Notes: a model not told the origin generated them from the sequence alone. Shown: positions 36,061-46,808, numbered from the stretch's first letter. The stretch: DNA of 64,000 bases from Streptomyces sp. NBC_01351 (GCF_036237315.1 NZ_CP108356.1:3468501-3532500); one strand, 5' to 3'. Program-made: numbers and translations.

Positions 36061-37368
36061 ATGGGCAACCACACGGGCATGGGGGCGGTGCTGCGGGCTC
36101 CCGTCGCGGGGCGGACCTGGCGGGAGTTCGGGTACCTGCTGATCGGGCTGCCGCTGAGCATCCTGTACTTCTCGCTCGCCATCGCCGGTGTGAGCGTCGG
36201 CGCCGGGCTGCTCGTCACCTTCCTCGGCGTGCCGGTCCTGGCCGGCGTACTCGCCATGTGCCGCGGCTTCGGACGCCTGGAGCGGGCCCGGGTGCGGCAC
36301 CTGCTGGGCGTGGACATCGCCGAGCCGGCGCCGATCCGGGCCGCGAAGGGCGGGCCGGTCTCCGCCATGGGAGCGCTGCTCAAGAGCGGGAGCGCCTGGC
36401 GGCACGTGCTGTACTCCGTGGTCCAGTTCCCGTGGGCGGTGTTCGCCTTCTGCGTGGCACTGACGTTCTGGGCGTACGGGTGGGCCGCGCTGCTGTACCC
36501 GCTCTGGTTCTGGGCCGTGCCGGCGGGCGCCGACCGGTCCGGCGTGATGCTCTTCCAGAACGACGAATACTCCTTCGTTCTCGACACGCCCGTGGCGATC
36601 GTCCTCACCTCCGTCTTCGGGGTGGCCCTCACCCTCACCACGCCGTGGGTGATCCGGGCCCTGGCCACCGTGGACCGGGTCCTGGTGGCCGGGCTGCTCG
36701 GGCCCTCCCGGCTGGACCACCGCGTGAGCGAGCTGGAGTCCGACCGGGGGGTCGTGGTGGACACGGCCGCGGCGGACCTGCGGCGCATCGAGCGCGATCT
36801 GCACGACGGGGCGCAGGCGCGGCTGGTCGCCTTGGCGATGGATCTGGGGCTGGCGAAGGAGAAGCTCGCGGAGGACCCGCGGGCGGCCGCGCGGATGGTC
36901 GACGAGGCGCACGGGGAGGTGAAGATCGCCCTCCAGGAGCTGCGGGATCTGGCACGGGGGATCCATCCGGCAGTGCTCACGGACCGGGGGCTGGATGCGG
37001 CGCTGTCGGCGGTTGCGTCGCGGTGCGTGGTGCCGGTGAAGGTGTCGGTGGATCTGCCCGCCGATCAGCGGCCGGCGGAGGCGATCGAGGGGATCGCGTA
37101 CTTCGTGGTGTCGGAGCTGCTGCAGAACGTCAGCAAGCACGCGGGGTCCGCTGCGCGGGGCGCGGGCGTGGACGTGTGGAAAGCCGGGGAGCGGCTGCTG
37201 ATCCAGGTGTGCGACGACGGGCGGGGCGGGGCCGGGCTCTCCGCGGGGGCGGGCCTGGCGGGGCTCTCGGAGCGGTTGGGGGCGGTGGACGGGGTGCTGG
37301 TGGTGGACTCCCCCGCGGGTGGGGGGACGGTGGTCACGGCGGAGTTGCCGTGGCGGGGGCGCGGGTAG
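36061..37368 (+). CDS. Two-component sensor histidine kinase 2 (paralogue of kinase 1)
   Basis: A 435-residue kinase with the same layout. A four-helix membrane sensor domain (residues 22-210, with a larger extracytoplasmic insert around 150-175) is followed by HisKA_3 with His at about 248 in RRIERDLHDGAQARL, and HATPase_c with FVVSELLQNVSKHAGS. The sensor part resembles kinase 1 only loosely, but long stretches of the catalytic half are identical at DNA level, including more than 140 bp at 35359-35508 versus 37020-37169. The ATG at 36061 is taken; an in-frame ATG at 35992 is upstream but reads low-complexity sequence. Confidence 0.9.
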   Translation: MGNHTGMGAVLRAPVAGRTWREFGYLLIGLPLSILYFSLAIAGVSVGAGLLVTFLGVPVLAGVLAMCRGFGRLERARVRHLLGVDIAEPAPIRAAKGGPVSAMGALLKSGSAWRHVLYSVVQFPWAVFAFCVALTFWAYGWAALLYPLWFWAVPAGADRSGVMLFQNDEYSFVLDTPVAIVLTSVFGVALTLTTPWVIRALATVDRVLVAGLLGPSRLDHRVSELESDRGVVVDTAAADLRRIERDLHDGAQARLVALAMDLGLAKEKLAEDPRAAARMVDEAHGEVKIALQELRDLARGIHPAVLTDRGLDAALSAVASRCVVPVKVSVDLPADQRPAEAIEGIAYFVVSELLQNVSKHAGSAARGAGVDVWKAGERLLIQVCDDGRGGAGLSAGAGLAGLSERLGAVDGVLVVDSPAGGGTVVTAELPWRGRG

Positions 37369-37595
37369 CCGGCGCCGGCCTTGCCGTTGATCGGGGCTCC
37401 CGTCCTTTGTGGGCGGGAGCCCCGATCTTTGTGGGCGGGAGCCCAGTTCGTGTGTGCGGATGCGGGTGCGGGTGCGGCGCCGTTGCGCGGAGCGGCCCCG
37501 GGCTGCACCCGGGCTCCTGGGGCTCCGCCCCAGACCCTCCCCCAGACTCCGTCCGGGGGGGACCCCCACGCCTCAAACGCCGGCGAGGCTGAAAT
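37369..37595. repeat. Copy 2 of the duplicated kinase 3' flank
   Basis: Identical to 35708-35934 at a constant offset of 1661 bp, ending just before the tandem repeats. It includes the hairpin at 37390-37426. Confidence 0.93.
37390..37426 (+). terminator. Terminator-like hairpin after kinase 2
   Basis: Same 13-bp stem as at 35729-35765 (ATCGGGGCTCCCG and CGGGAGCCCCGAT). Confidence 0.75.
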
Positions 37596-37970
37596 TCGCC
37601 CGGCAAGCCGACGAAGGCCGAGCGCGGCCTTGGCCGAGGGCGAGCCCGGCCAAACGCGAGACTGCGCGGGTAGGCCGAAGACGAGGCTGGATATCGCCCG
37701 GGCAAGCCGACGAAGGCCGAGGGCGGGCCCGACCGAAGGCGAGACTGCGCGGCTGGACCGAGGGCGAGGCTGGAATTCGCCCGGGCAAGCCCACGAAGGC
37801 CGAGGGCGGGCCTGGCCGAACGCGAGGTTGCGCGGGTGGGCCGAGGACGGGGCTGGAATTCGCCCGGGCAAGTCGACGAAGGCCGAGGGCCGGACCGGCC
37901 AGGCGCGGGGTTGCCCGGGCAGGTTGGGGGCGGGGCTGGAATTCGCCCGGGCAGGCCGATGAAGGCTGGG
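37590..37970. repeat. Tandem repeats of 83 bp, about five units
   Basis: The phrase GGAATTCGCCCGGGCAAGYC followed by GACGAAGGCC begins at about 37590, 37689, 37772, 37855 and 37938. The last three intervals are exactly 83 bp; the first unit is longer (about 98 bp). Inside each unit there is a GGGCGGGCCTGGCCGAACGCGAG segment, quoted here in part as GGCCGAACGCGAG, with some base changes. No coding frame is persuasive. The first unit abuts the duplicated flank and the array ends before 38000. Confidence 0.88.
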
Positions 37971-38123
37971 AATGGGACGCGGGGGTCGGCGGGTGCTCGG
38001 GCCGAAAAGTGACCCTGCGGGGGCACTCGTTGTTCCGGGTCTGCCTTGATCCGGGTGCTGGGCTGGGATGCTTGGCCGCGTCAGGGAGTTGCGGGAACGA
38101 GTGGACGCGGGAGCAGCTGAATC
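37971..38123. other. Presumed promoter region of the response regulator gene
   Basis: About 150 bp of unique DNA between the tandem repeats and the GTG at 38124. A GGGAG lies about 11 bases before the start. I see no clear operator. Confidence 0.4.
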
Positions 38124-38795
38124 GTGGACGACAGGGTGCGGGTGGTCATCGCCGAGGACTCAGTGCTGTTGCGCGAGGGCCTGACCCGGCTGCTGACCGA
38201 CCGGGGGCATGACGTCGTGGCCGGCGTCGGGGACGCGGAGGCCCTGCTCAAGACGGTGGCGGAGCTGGCGGCGGAGGGTGCGCTGCCCGATGTGGTGGTG
38301 GCCGATGTGCGGATGCCGCCGACGCACACCGACGAGGGCGTACGGGCGGCCGTGCGCCTGCGGCGCGAGTACCCCGGGATAGGGGTGCTCGTGCTGTCGC
38401 AGTACGTGGAGGAGCAGTACGCCACCGAGCTGCTGGCCGGTTCCACCACCGGGGTGGGCTATCTGCTCAAGGACCGGGTGGCCGAGGTGCGGGAGTTCCT
38501 CGACGCGGTGGTGCGGGTGGCGCGGGGCGGTACCGCCCTGGACCCGGAGGTCGTCGCGCAGCTGCTGGGCCGAAGCCGGAAGCAGGACGTGCTGGCGGGG
38601 CTGACCCCGCGGGAGCGCGAGGTGCTGGGGTTGATGGCCGAGGGCCGTACGAATTCGGCCGTTGCGAAGCAGCTGGTCGTGAGCGACGGAGCGGTGGAGA
38701 AGCACGTCAGCAACATCTTCATGAAGCTCGGCCTGTCGCCGAGTGACGGGGATCACCGGCGCGTACTGGCCGTCCTCACCTATCTGAAATCTTGA
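38124..38795 (+). CDS. LuxR/NarL-family response regulator
   Basis: A 223-residue response regulator. The receiver domain (about 5-120) has the acidic pocket IAEDSVLLREGL, the phosphoacceptor Asp at about 61 in VVVADVRMPP, and the conserved Lys in GYLLKDR. A LuxR-type helix-turn-helix follows (about 150-215, LTPREREVLGLMAEGRTNSAVAKQ, quoted as LTPREREVLGLM and AVEKHVSNIFMKLGL). It is the only regulator near the two kinases, so both may signal to it. GTG start. Confidence 0.93.
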   Translation: MDDRVRVVIAEDSVLLREGLTRLLTDRGHDVVAGVGDAEALLKTVAELAAEGALPDVVVADVRMPPTHTDEGVRAAVRLRREYPGIGVLVLSQYVEEQYATELLAGSTTGVGYLLKDRVAEVREFLDAVVRVARGGTALDPEVVAQLLGRSRKQDVLAGLTPREREVLGLMAEGRTNSAVAKQLVVSDGAVEKHVSNIFMKLGLSPSDGDHRRVLAVLTYLKS

Positions 38796-38958
38796 TCGAC
38801 TGACACTCTGTCAGATATGGCAGTTACGGCATACCGGTCGGCGTCGTCTCAAGGGGCGGCCCGACGGTCCAGAATGTGAGCGCTCCCCGGGACGGCACCC
38901 TGACGGACGTAGGGTGGGGTCTGTGGGGGAGCCCACGCCTCGAAGGAGGTCCAGTTCA

Positions 38959-40902
38959 GTGACCAGCCAGGTCAGCAGCCCAGCCGAGCAGGCCGACGGG
39001 GCTGGGGGTGCGGTTGTCGGTGGACAGCGCACCCCGCCGAGCCCGGGCGGCAAGGAAGTACGCCGCCTCGATCGCGTGATCATCCGCTTCGCGGGTGACT
39101 CCGGTGACGGTATGCAGCTCACCGGTGACCGCTTCACCTCGGAGACCGCGTCGTTCGGGAACGACCTCTCCACGCTGCCGAACTTCCCCGCCGAGATCCG
39201 CGCCCCTGCCGGAACCCTGCCCGGCGTGTCGTCGTTCCAGCTGCACTTCGCGGACCACGACATCCTCACGCCCGGCGACGCCCCGAACGTGCTGGTCGCG
39301 ATGAACCCCGCCGCCCTCAAGGCGAACATCGCCGACGTGCCGCGCGGCGCGGAGATCATCATCAACACGGACGAGTTCACCAAGCGCCCGATGGCGAAGG
39401 TCGGCTACGAGACCTCCCCGCTGGAAGACGGGTCCCTCTCCGCCTACAGCATCCACCCCGTCCCGCTGACGACGCTGACGGTGGAGGCGCTGAAGGACTT
39501 CGGGCTCTCCCGCAAGGAGGCCGAGCGCAGCAAGAACATGTTCGCGCTGGGGCTGCTGAGCTGGATGTACCACCGGCCGACCGAGGGCACCGAGAGCTTC
39601 CTGCGGTCGAAGTTCGCGAAGAAGCCGCAGATCGCCGAGGCGAACATCGTCGCCTTCCGCGCCGGCTGGAACTTCGGCGAGACCACCGAGGACTTCGCCG
39701 TCTCCTACGAGGTCGCGCCGGCGACGAAGGCGTTCCCGACGGGCACGTACCGGAACATCTCCGGGAACCTGGCCCTCTCCTACGGGCTGATCGCGGCGGC
39801 CCGGCAGGCCGATCTGCCGCTCTACCTGGGCTCGTACCCCATCACCCCGGCCTCGGACATCCTGCACGAGCTGTCCAAGCACAAGAACTTCGGTGTGCGC
39901 ACCTTCCAGGCCGAGGACGAGATCGCCGGGATCGGCGCGGCCCTGGGCGCGGCCTTCGGCGGGGCCCTCGGGGTGACCACCACCTCCGGCCCGGGCGTGG
40001 CGCTGAAGTCCGAGACGATCGGCCTGGCGGTCTCGCTGGAGCTGCCACTGCTGATCGTGGACATCCAGCGCGGCGGTCCCTCCACCGGTCTGCCGACCAA
40101 GACCGAGCAGGCCGACCTGCTGCAGGCCATGTACGGGCGCAACGGCGAGGCCCCGGTCCCGATCGTCGCCCCGAAGACCCCGGCGGACTGCTTCGACGCG
40201 GCCCTCGACGCCGCCCGGATCGCGCTCACCTACCGGACCCCGGTCTTCCTGCTCTCCGACGGCTACCTCGCCAACGGTTCCGAGCCGTGGAAGATCCCCG
40301 AGGTCTCGGAACTGCCCGACCTGACGGTCCGGTTCGCGGCCGGCCCCAACCACGAGCTGGCCGACGGCACCGAGGTGTTCTGGCCCTACAAGCGGGACCC
40401 CGAGACCCTGGCCCGGCCGTGGGCCGTCCCCGGCACCCCCGGCCTCGAACACCGCATCGGCGGCATCGAGAAGCAGGACGGCACGGGCAACATCTCGTAC
40501 GACCCCGCCAACCACGAGCTCATGGTCCGTACCCGCCAGGCCAAGATCGACGGCATCGAGGTCCCCGACCTGGAGGTCGACGACCCCGACAACGCGCGCA
40601 CCCTGGTCATCGGCTGGGGCTCCACCTACGGCCCCATCACCGCCGCCGTCCGCCGTACGCGGATCGCCGGCCTCCCCATCGCCCAGGCCCACCTGCGCCA
40701 TCTGAACCCCTTCCCCAGGAATCTCGGAGAGGTCCTGGAGCGTTACGAGAAGGTAGTGGTGCCGGAGATGAACCTCGGGCAGCTCGCCACCCTGATCCGG
40801 GCGAAATACCTGGTGGACGCGCAGTCGTACAACCAGGTCAACGGAATGCCGTTCAAGGCGGAGCAGCTCGCGCAGGTCCTCAAGGAGGCCATCAATGACT
40901 GA
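38959..40902 (+). CDS. korA: 2-oxoacid:ferredoxin oxidoreductase, fused gamma-alpha subunit (2-oxoglutarate type)
   Basis: A 647-residue KorA. The gamma-type domain (about 38-230) starts VIIRFAGDSGDGMQLTGDRF. The alpha domain (about 260-480) has LGSYPITPASDILHELSKH, FQAEDEIAGIGAALGAAFGG and the loop IQRGGPSTGLPTKTEQADL. Domain II (about 520-640) follows. With KorB it oxidatively decarboxylates 2-oxoglutarate to succinyl-CoA, reducing ferredoxin. The GTG at 38959 has AAGGAGG nine bases upstream. It overlaps korB by eight bases. Confidence 0.94.
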   Translation: MTSQVSSPAEQADGAGGAVVGGQRTPPSPGGKEVRRLDRVIIRFAGDSGDGMQLTGDRFTSETASFGNDLSTLPNFPAEIRAPAGTLPGVSSFQLHFADHDILTPGDAPNVLVAMNPAALKANIADVPRGAEIIINTDEFTKRPMAKVGYETSPLEDGSLSAYSIHPVPLTTLTVEALKDFGLSRKEAERSKNMFALGLLSWMYHRPTEGTESFLRSKFAKKPQIAEANIVAFRAGWNFGETTEDFAVSYEVAPATKAFPTGTYRNISGNLALSYGLIAAARQADLPLYLGSYPITPASDILHELSKHKNFGVRTFQAEDEIAGIGAALGAAFGGALGVTTTSGPGVALKSETIGLAVSLELPLLIVDIQRGGPSTGLPTKTEQADLLQAMYGRNGEAPVPIVAPKTPADCFDAALDAARIALTYRTPVFLLSDGYLANGSEPWKIPEVSELPDLTVRFAAGPNHELADGTEVFWPYKRDPETLARPWAVPGTPGLEHRIGGIEKQDGTGNISYDPANHELMVRTRQAKIDGIEVPDLEVDDPDNARTLVIGWGSTYGPITAAVRRTRIAGLPIAQAHLRHLNPFPRNLGEVLERYEKVVVPEMNLGQLATLIRAKYLVDAQSYNQVNGMPFKAEQLAQVLKEAIND

Positions 40903-41962
40903 GGTGACCGACGCCCCCAAGCTGCTCTCGCTGGTCCCGAAGGCCGAGGCCAAACAGTCGGCCAAGGAGTTCAAGTCGGACCAGGAGGTCCGCTGGTGCC
41001 CCGGCTGCGGGGACTACGCCGTGCTCGCCGCCGTCCAGGGCTTCATGCCCGAACTGGGGCTGGCGAAGGAGAACATCGTCTTCGTCTCCGGCATCGGCTG
41101 TTCCTCGCGCTTCCCGTACTACATGAACACGTACGGGATGCACTCGATCCACGGCCGCGCCCCCGCCATCGCCACCGGCCTGGCCACCTCGCGGCGCGAT
41201 CTGTCGGTCTGGGTCGTCACGGGTGACGGCGACGCGCTCTCCATCGGCGGCAACCACCTCATCCACGCGCTGCGGCGGAACGTCAACCTCAAGATCCTGC
41301 TGTTCAACAACCGGATCTACGGTCTGACCAAGGGCCAGTACTCCCCCACCTCCGAGGTCGGCAAGATCACCAAGTCCACGCCGATGGGCTCGCTGGACGC
41401 GCCCTTCAACCCGGTTTCGCTCGCGCTGGGCGCGGAGGCCTCCTTCGTGGCGCGGACGGTGGACTCCGACCGCAAGCACCTCACCGAGGTGCTGCGGCAG
41501 GCCGCCGATCACCAGGGCACCGCGCTGGTGGAGATCTACCAGAACTGCAACATCTTCAACGACGGCGCCTTCGAGGTCCTCAAGGACAACGACCAGGCCG
41601 CGGAGGCGGTGATCCGGCTGGAGCACGGGCAGCCGATCCGCTTCGGTGTCGACGGGCACAAGGGGGTCGTGCGCGACCCGGCCACCGGCGAGCTGCAGGT
41701 CGTCGAGGTCACCCCGGCGAACGAGTCGCGGATCCTGGTCCACGACGCGCACGCCGCCGGCCCCACCGCCGCCTTCGCACTGTCCCGGCTGGCCGATCCC
41801 GACACCCTGCACCAGACCCCCATCGGGGTCTTCCGCAGCGTGGAGCGGCCCGTCTACGACACGCTCATGGCCGACCAGCTCGACACGGCCATCGACCAGA
41901 AGGGCAAGGGCGACCTCGGCGCCCTGCTGACCGGCAACGACACCTGGACCGTCGTCGGCTGA
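40895..41962 (+). CDS. korB: 2-oxoacid:ferredoxin oxidoreductase, beta subunit
   Basis: A 355-residue KorB that binds thiamine diphosphate and a [4Fe-4S] cluster. Cluster cysteines are in RWCPGCGDY (about 35 and 38) and GIGCSSRFPYYMNTYGMHSI (about 70); a further Cys is at NCNIFNDGAF. The TPP motif is GDGDALSIGGNH with LLFNNRIYGLTKGQYSPTS. It ends the operon, which is followed by a very strong hairpin. KorAB is common in aerobic actinobacteria; Mycobacterium tuberculosis uses its homologue in the TCA cycle. Confidence 0.95.
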   Translation: MTEVTDAPKLLSLVPKAEAKQSAKEFKSDQEVRWCPGCGDYAVLAAVQGFMPELGLAKENIVFVSGIGCSSRFPYYMNTYGMHSIHGRAPAIATGLATSRRDLSVWVVTGDGDALSIGGNHLIHALRRNVNLKILLFNNRIYGLTKGQYSPTSEVGKITKSTPMGSLDAPFNPVSLALGAEASFVARTVDSDRKHLTEVLRQAADHQGTALVEIYQNCNIFNDGAFEVLKDNDQAAEAVIRLEHGQPIRFGVDGHKGVVRDPATGELQVVEVTPANESRILVHDAHAAGPTAAFALSRLADPDTLHQTPIGVFRSVERPVYDTLMADQLDTAIDQKGKGDLGALLTGNDTWTVVG

Positions 41963-41982
41963 TCGAGGCCCGTACCCGGCCG

Positions 41983-42024
41983 GACGAAGCCCGGACCTCC
42001 CGCCCAGGAGGTCCGGGCTTCGTC
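41983..42024 (+). terminator. Strong terminator after korAB
   Basis: Perfect 18-bp stem GACGAAGCCCGGACCTCC and GGAGGTCCGGGCTTCGTC with a six-base loop, 20 bp after the korB stop. Confidence 0.9.
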
Positions 42025-42151
42025 GCGACGCCACGTCACGACGCCACGACGTCACGGCAATGTCATGAGTATCTCCCCGTTACGGGCATGACATCCGGTC
42101 CCTGCGGCGCTACCGTCGTGAGATTGGCCGAAAAGTCGTACAGGAGGACCC

Positions 42152-43096
42152 GTGGAGGCACGGAACGAGCAGCGCGCGGGTTTGCTGTACGGATTCGGCG
42201 CGTACGGAATGTGGGGGCTCGTCCCCCTCTTCTGGCCCTTCCTCATGCCCTCCGGGGCGATCGAGATCCTCGCCCACCGCATGGTGTGGTCCCTGGCCGT
42301 CGTCGGGCTGGCCCTGCTCGCGCTGCGCCGCTGGGGCTGGATACGGGAGCTCGCCCGCGATCCCCGCAAGCTCGGCCTGACCACACTGGCCGCCTCGGTG
42401 ATCAGCGTGAACTGGGGCCTGTACATCTGGGCCGTCAACAACGGACAGGTGGTCGAGGCGAGCCTCGGCTACTTCATCAATCCGCTGGTCAGCATCGCCA
42501 TGGGGGTCGTGCTGCTCGGCGAGCGGCTGCGCCGCGTGCAGTGGGTGGCGGTCGGCATCAGCTTCGCCGCCGTGCTCGTCCTCGCCGTCGGGTACGGCCG
42601 GCCGCCGTGGATCTCGCTGATCCTCGCCTTCTCCTTCGCGACGTACGGGCTGATCAAGAAGAAGCTCAACATGGGTGGCCTGGAGTCGCTGACCGCCGAG
42701 ACCGCCGTGCTGTTCCTGCCCGCCCTCGGCTACCTGCTGTGGCTGGGCGCCCAGGGGCAGTCCAGCTTCGTGTCGCAAGGCCCGGCGCACTCCGCCCTGC
42801 TCGCCTCGACGGGCCTGGTCACCGCGATCCCGCTGGTGCTCTTCGGGGCCGCCGCGATCAGGGTCCCGCTGTCCACCCTCGGGCTGCTCCAGTACATGGC
42901 CCCGGTGTTCCAGTTCGGGCTCGGCGTCCTGTACTTCCACGAGGCCATGCCGCCCGAGCGCTGGGCGGGCTTCTCGCTGGTCTGGGCCGCGCTGGCCCTC
43001 CTGACCTGGGACGCGCTGCGTACGGCGCGGCGCTCGCGGGCCGCGCTCGCGGCCGCGCCCGTCGTCGTCGCCGCTCCGGCGCGCGAACCCGCGTAA
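42152..43096 (+). CDS. rarD: EamA family transporter RarD
   Basis: A 314-residue drug/metabolite transporter with about ten helices in two EamA repeats. RarD features include GAYGMWGLVPLFWPF, AHRMVWSL, SVNWGLYIWAVNNGQVVEASLGYFINPLV, quoted as NWGLYIWAVNNGQVVEASLG, and LSTLGLLQYMAPVFQFGLGV. RarD is a predicted chloramphenicol-sensitivity or metabolite exporter; the substrate is unproven. Start GTG 42152 after AGGAGG. The C-terminal Ala/Val tail is low-complexity. Confidence 0.92.
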   Translation: MEARNEQRAGLLYGFGAYGMWGLVPLFWPFLMPSGAIEILAHRMVWSLAVVGLALLALRRWGWIRELARDPRKLGLTTLAASVISVNWGLYIWAVNNGQVVEASLGYFINPLVSIAMGVVLLGERLRRVQWVAVGISFAAVLVLAVGYGRPPWISLILAFSFATYGLIKKKLNMGGLESLTAETAVLFLPALGYLLWLGAQGQSSFVSQGPAHSALLASTGLVTAIPLVLFGAAAIRVPLSTLGLLQYMAPVFQFGLGVLYFHEAMPPERWAGFSLVWAALALLTWDALRTARRSRAALAAAPVVVAAPAREPA

Positions 43097-43138
43097 GGCT
43101 CCGCATCGCGGCGCACCACGGCTCATCCCCGGCCTCAC

Positions 43139-43171
43139 GATCCCCGGTACGAATCCCTCGTACCGGGGATC
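43139..43171 (+). terminator. Terminator after rarD
   Basis: Perfect 14-bp stem GATCCCCGGTACGA and TCGTACCGGGGATC with a five-base loop, followed by CGTCCGTTTT. Confidence 0.9.
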
Positions 43172-43259
43172 GTCCGTTTTCCGAACTGGCCTGACCGAAT
43201 TGTGGTCTTGACGGACAGTCACACTCTCGCTGAACATCAGGCTCGCACTGACGCACTAA

Positions 43260-45039
<1,780 letters not shown>

Positions 45040-45043
<4 letters not shown>

Positions 45044-45243
45044 TTGCCGAACCGCTCCTGGAAGTAGCCCCAGTGGTCTGCGAACTCGTCGATGCCGGAG
45101 AGGAAGTTCTTCCGGTCCTCGTCGAGTTCGCGTTCCGTGACCTCGGTGATCAGCGCGGTGACCGTGGTCCCCAACGCCGCCGCACGCGCCTTCAGACGTT
45201 CATGAAACTCTTCGTCCAGGCGAATGGTCACGTGTCTCGACAT
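45040..45243 (-). CDS. Ribbon-helix-helix antitoxin
   Basis: A 67-residue protein. The N-terminal ribbon-helix-helix (SRHVTIRLDEEFHERLKARA then LGTTVTALITEVTEREL) is a CopG/Arc-type DNA-binding domain. The C-terminal tail FLSGIDEFADHWGYFQERFG should bind the partner. The ATG at 45243 excludes a longer frame reading upstream. It is translated ahead of, and overlaps, the Fic-like gene; such antitoxins usually repress their own operon. Confidence 0.82.
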
Positions 45244-45289
45244 CCCACCACCGTACAGCGGGGCTGCTGTACGCAAGAGCGGAACGACA

Positions 45290-45326
45290 GAAGGGTGGGC
45301 CGGGACACAGTCCCGGCCCACCCTTC
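45290..45326 (-). terminator. Terminator downstream of the RseB/LolA-like gene
   Basis: Perfect 16-bp stem GAAGGGTGGGCCGGGA and TCCCGGCCCACCCTTC with a five-base loop, 34 bp after the stop of the 45360 gene. Confidence 0.9.
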
Positions 45327-45359
45327 GGACGTCTCCGCTACGTGCGGCTGCGGCTACGG

Positions 45360-46577
45360 CTACTTGTTGGCGTCGGCCGCCTTCACCAGCGCGTCCTTCG
45401 TCACGGCGCCGACGTAGACCTTGCCGTCGTCCGTCACCAGGGCGTTGACCAGGCGGGTCGACAGGACGCGGCCCTCACCGAAGGAACCGGTGACCTTGTC
45501 GCCGAGGGAGTTCAGGAGGTCCTTCGCCTCCTTCGGCGCGTTCTTGTCGTTCTCCAGCTCCTTCAGGCCCTTGCCGGCGCCCGAGTCGATGCGCGCGATG
45601 GTGGCCCAGCCCTCGCCGAGCACCTTCACCTCGCCGTCCTTGCCGTTCGCCCCGCCCAGCAGGCCGCCCAGGCCCGGGAAGGACTCCAGGGCCTTGAGGT
45701 CCTTCCCGCCGTGCTCGCCCTTGGCGTCTTCGGCCGCGCCCTCGGTCACCTTGGCGCCCTTGGGCACGGTGAACTTGAAGGTGTCGGCGGACGGCTTGGC
45801 GAAGTCCACCTTGGTGAAGCCCGCGTCCACGATGGGCTTGCCGCCCTGGCTGGAGAGCAGCTGCACGCGCAGCGGCACGCCGTTCTTCGCGTCGACCGCG
45901 ATCTGGACGGAGGCGACCGTGGAGCCGGTCTGCTTGGGCTTGAGCACCAGCTGGTAGGCGTCCCGGCCGGCCACCTGCGCGGTCTCGCCGACGCTGACGT
46001 CCGTGGTCGGGCCCGCGGCCTTGAGGACGTCCTGGGCGAGCTGCTGCGGGGTGGCACCGAGACGGTCGCCCGTCTTGTGCTCCGCGCCCTTGCCCGCCTC
46101 GCCATCCTTATCGTGGGGGGCCTTCTCGTGGAAGACCTCGTTCGACTTGGAGTCGTAGCCCCACACGTCGTCGCCGTTGTGGATGAGGCTGTACTCGTCC
46201 TTGCCGTCGAGGAAGGTCAGCTTCTGCCGGTCCGGGCCGTCGGCCGCGACGCGGAAGGTGTGCGTGCCGTTCGCCAGCTGCGCGACCTTGTCCTCCGGGT
46301 TGGCGGAGCCGCCGGCGACGCCGCCGCCTCCGAGCAGGCCCGTCGCGATCTTCGGCAGGCCGAGGTCGGTGCTGATCCTGGCGGTGCCGGACAGCTGCTC
46401 CACGTCCGAGGCGGCGATCTTCTCGATCAGCTGCTGCGCCGTCACCTTCGGCAGATCGGGTCCCCCGGCGTTGGCGAAGGCCGGGACCATCGCCACGGTC
46501 GCCGCGGCCACACCCGCCACCGCGACCGGTACGGCGTACCGGGCGATCTTGCGAGAAGTGTTCGTGTTCGCTGCCAT
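45360..46577 (-). CDS. Secreted DUF2092/RseB-LolA-like protein
   Basis: A 405-residue exported protein. The signal anchor is RYAVPVAVAGVAAATVAMVP (about 13-33), ending near AFANA. The mature part resembles the RseB/LolA lipoprotein-carrier fold, an open beta-sheet: LSGTARISTDLGL, THTFRVAADGPDRQKLTFLD, VWGYDSKSNEVFHEK and VPLRVQLLSSQGG. Low-complexity segments (about 155-175, 285-320) and a last section VLSTRLVNALVTDDGKVYVGAV follow. A role in sensing envelope lipids or regulating an ECF sigma factor is possible by analogy; no sigma factor gene is adjacent. Strong terminator behind it. Confidence 0.8.
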   Translation of the reverse strand: MAANTNTSRKIARYAVPVAVAGVAAATVAMVPAFANAGGPDLPKVTAQQLIEKIAASDVEQLSGTARISTDLGLPKIATGLLGGGGVAGGSANPEDKVAQLANGTHTFRVAADGPDRQKLTFLDGKDEYSLIHNGDDVWGYDSKSNEVFHEKAPHDKDGEAGKGAEHKTGDRLGATPQQLAQDVLKAAGPTTDVSVGETAQVAGRDAYQLVLKPKQTGSTVASVQIAVDAKNGVPLRVQLLSSQGGKPIVDAGFTKVDFAKPSADTFKFTVPKGAKVTEGAAEDAKGEHGGKDLKALESFPGLGGLLGGANGKDGEVKVLGEGWATIARIDSGAGKGLKELENDKNAPKEAKDLLNSLGDKVTGSFGEGRVLSTRLVNALVTDDGKVYVGAVTKDALVKAADANK

Positions 46578-46727
46578 GTCAGTGCCCTGCCCTCTGTGTC
46601 CAAGGCGGCGACCCCCGTGTCGCCGCGCTCACCCGATCTGGTGGGGTTTGATGACTCCATCTGACCAAATCGACGGGGCGCGGGCGTCACTCCCCGGACG
46701 CAACCTCGCGTACGACCGTGGGATGAC

Positions 46728-46786
46728 ACGGGAAGGGCCCTCCTCCCCCGACCCGTAGGGGTCGACGGGGCGGAAGGGCCCGTTCC
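46728..46786 (-). terminator. Hairpin region downstream of the polyprenyl synthase gene
   Basis: Inverted repeats GGGAAGGGCCC and GGGCCCGTTCC enclose a nested CGACCCGTAGGGGTCG hairpin. The region lies 23 bp after the stop of the 46809 gene. Probably a terminator. Confidence 0.6.
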
Positions 46787-46808
46787 ACTGTCGAAGGCGC
46801 GGCAAGCG

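Noticed and set aside
37590..37970. Tandem repeats considered as a CRISPR array
   Set aside because: The units are contiguous 83-bp repeats with gradual changes, with no constant repeat alternating with unique spacers, and no cas genes are present.
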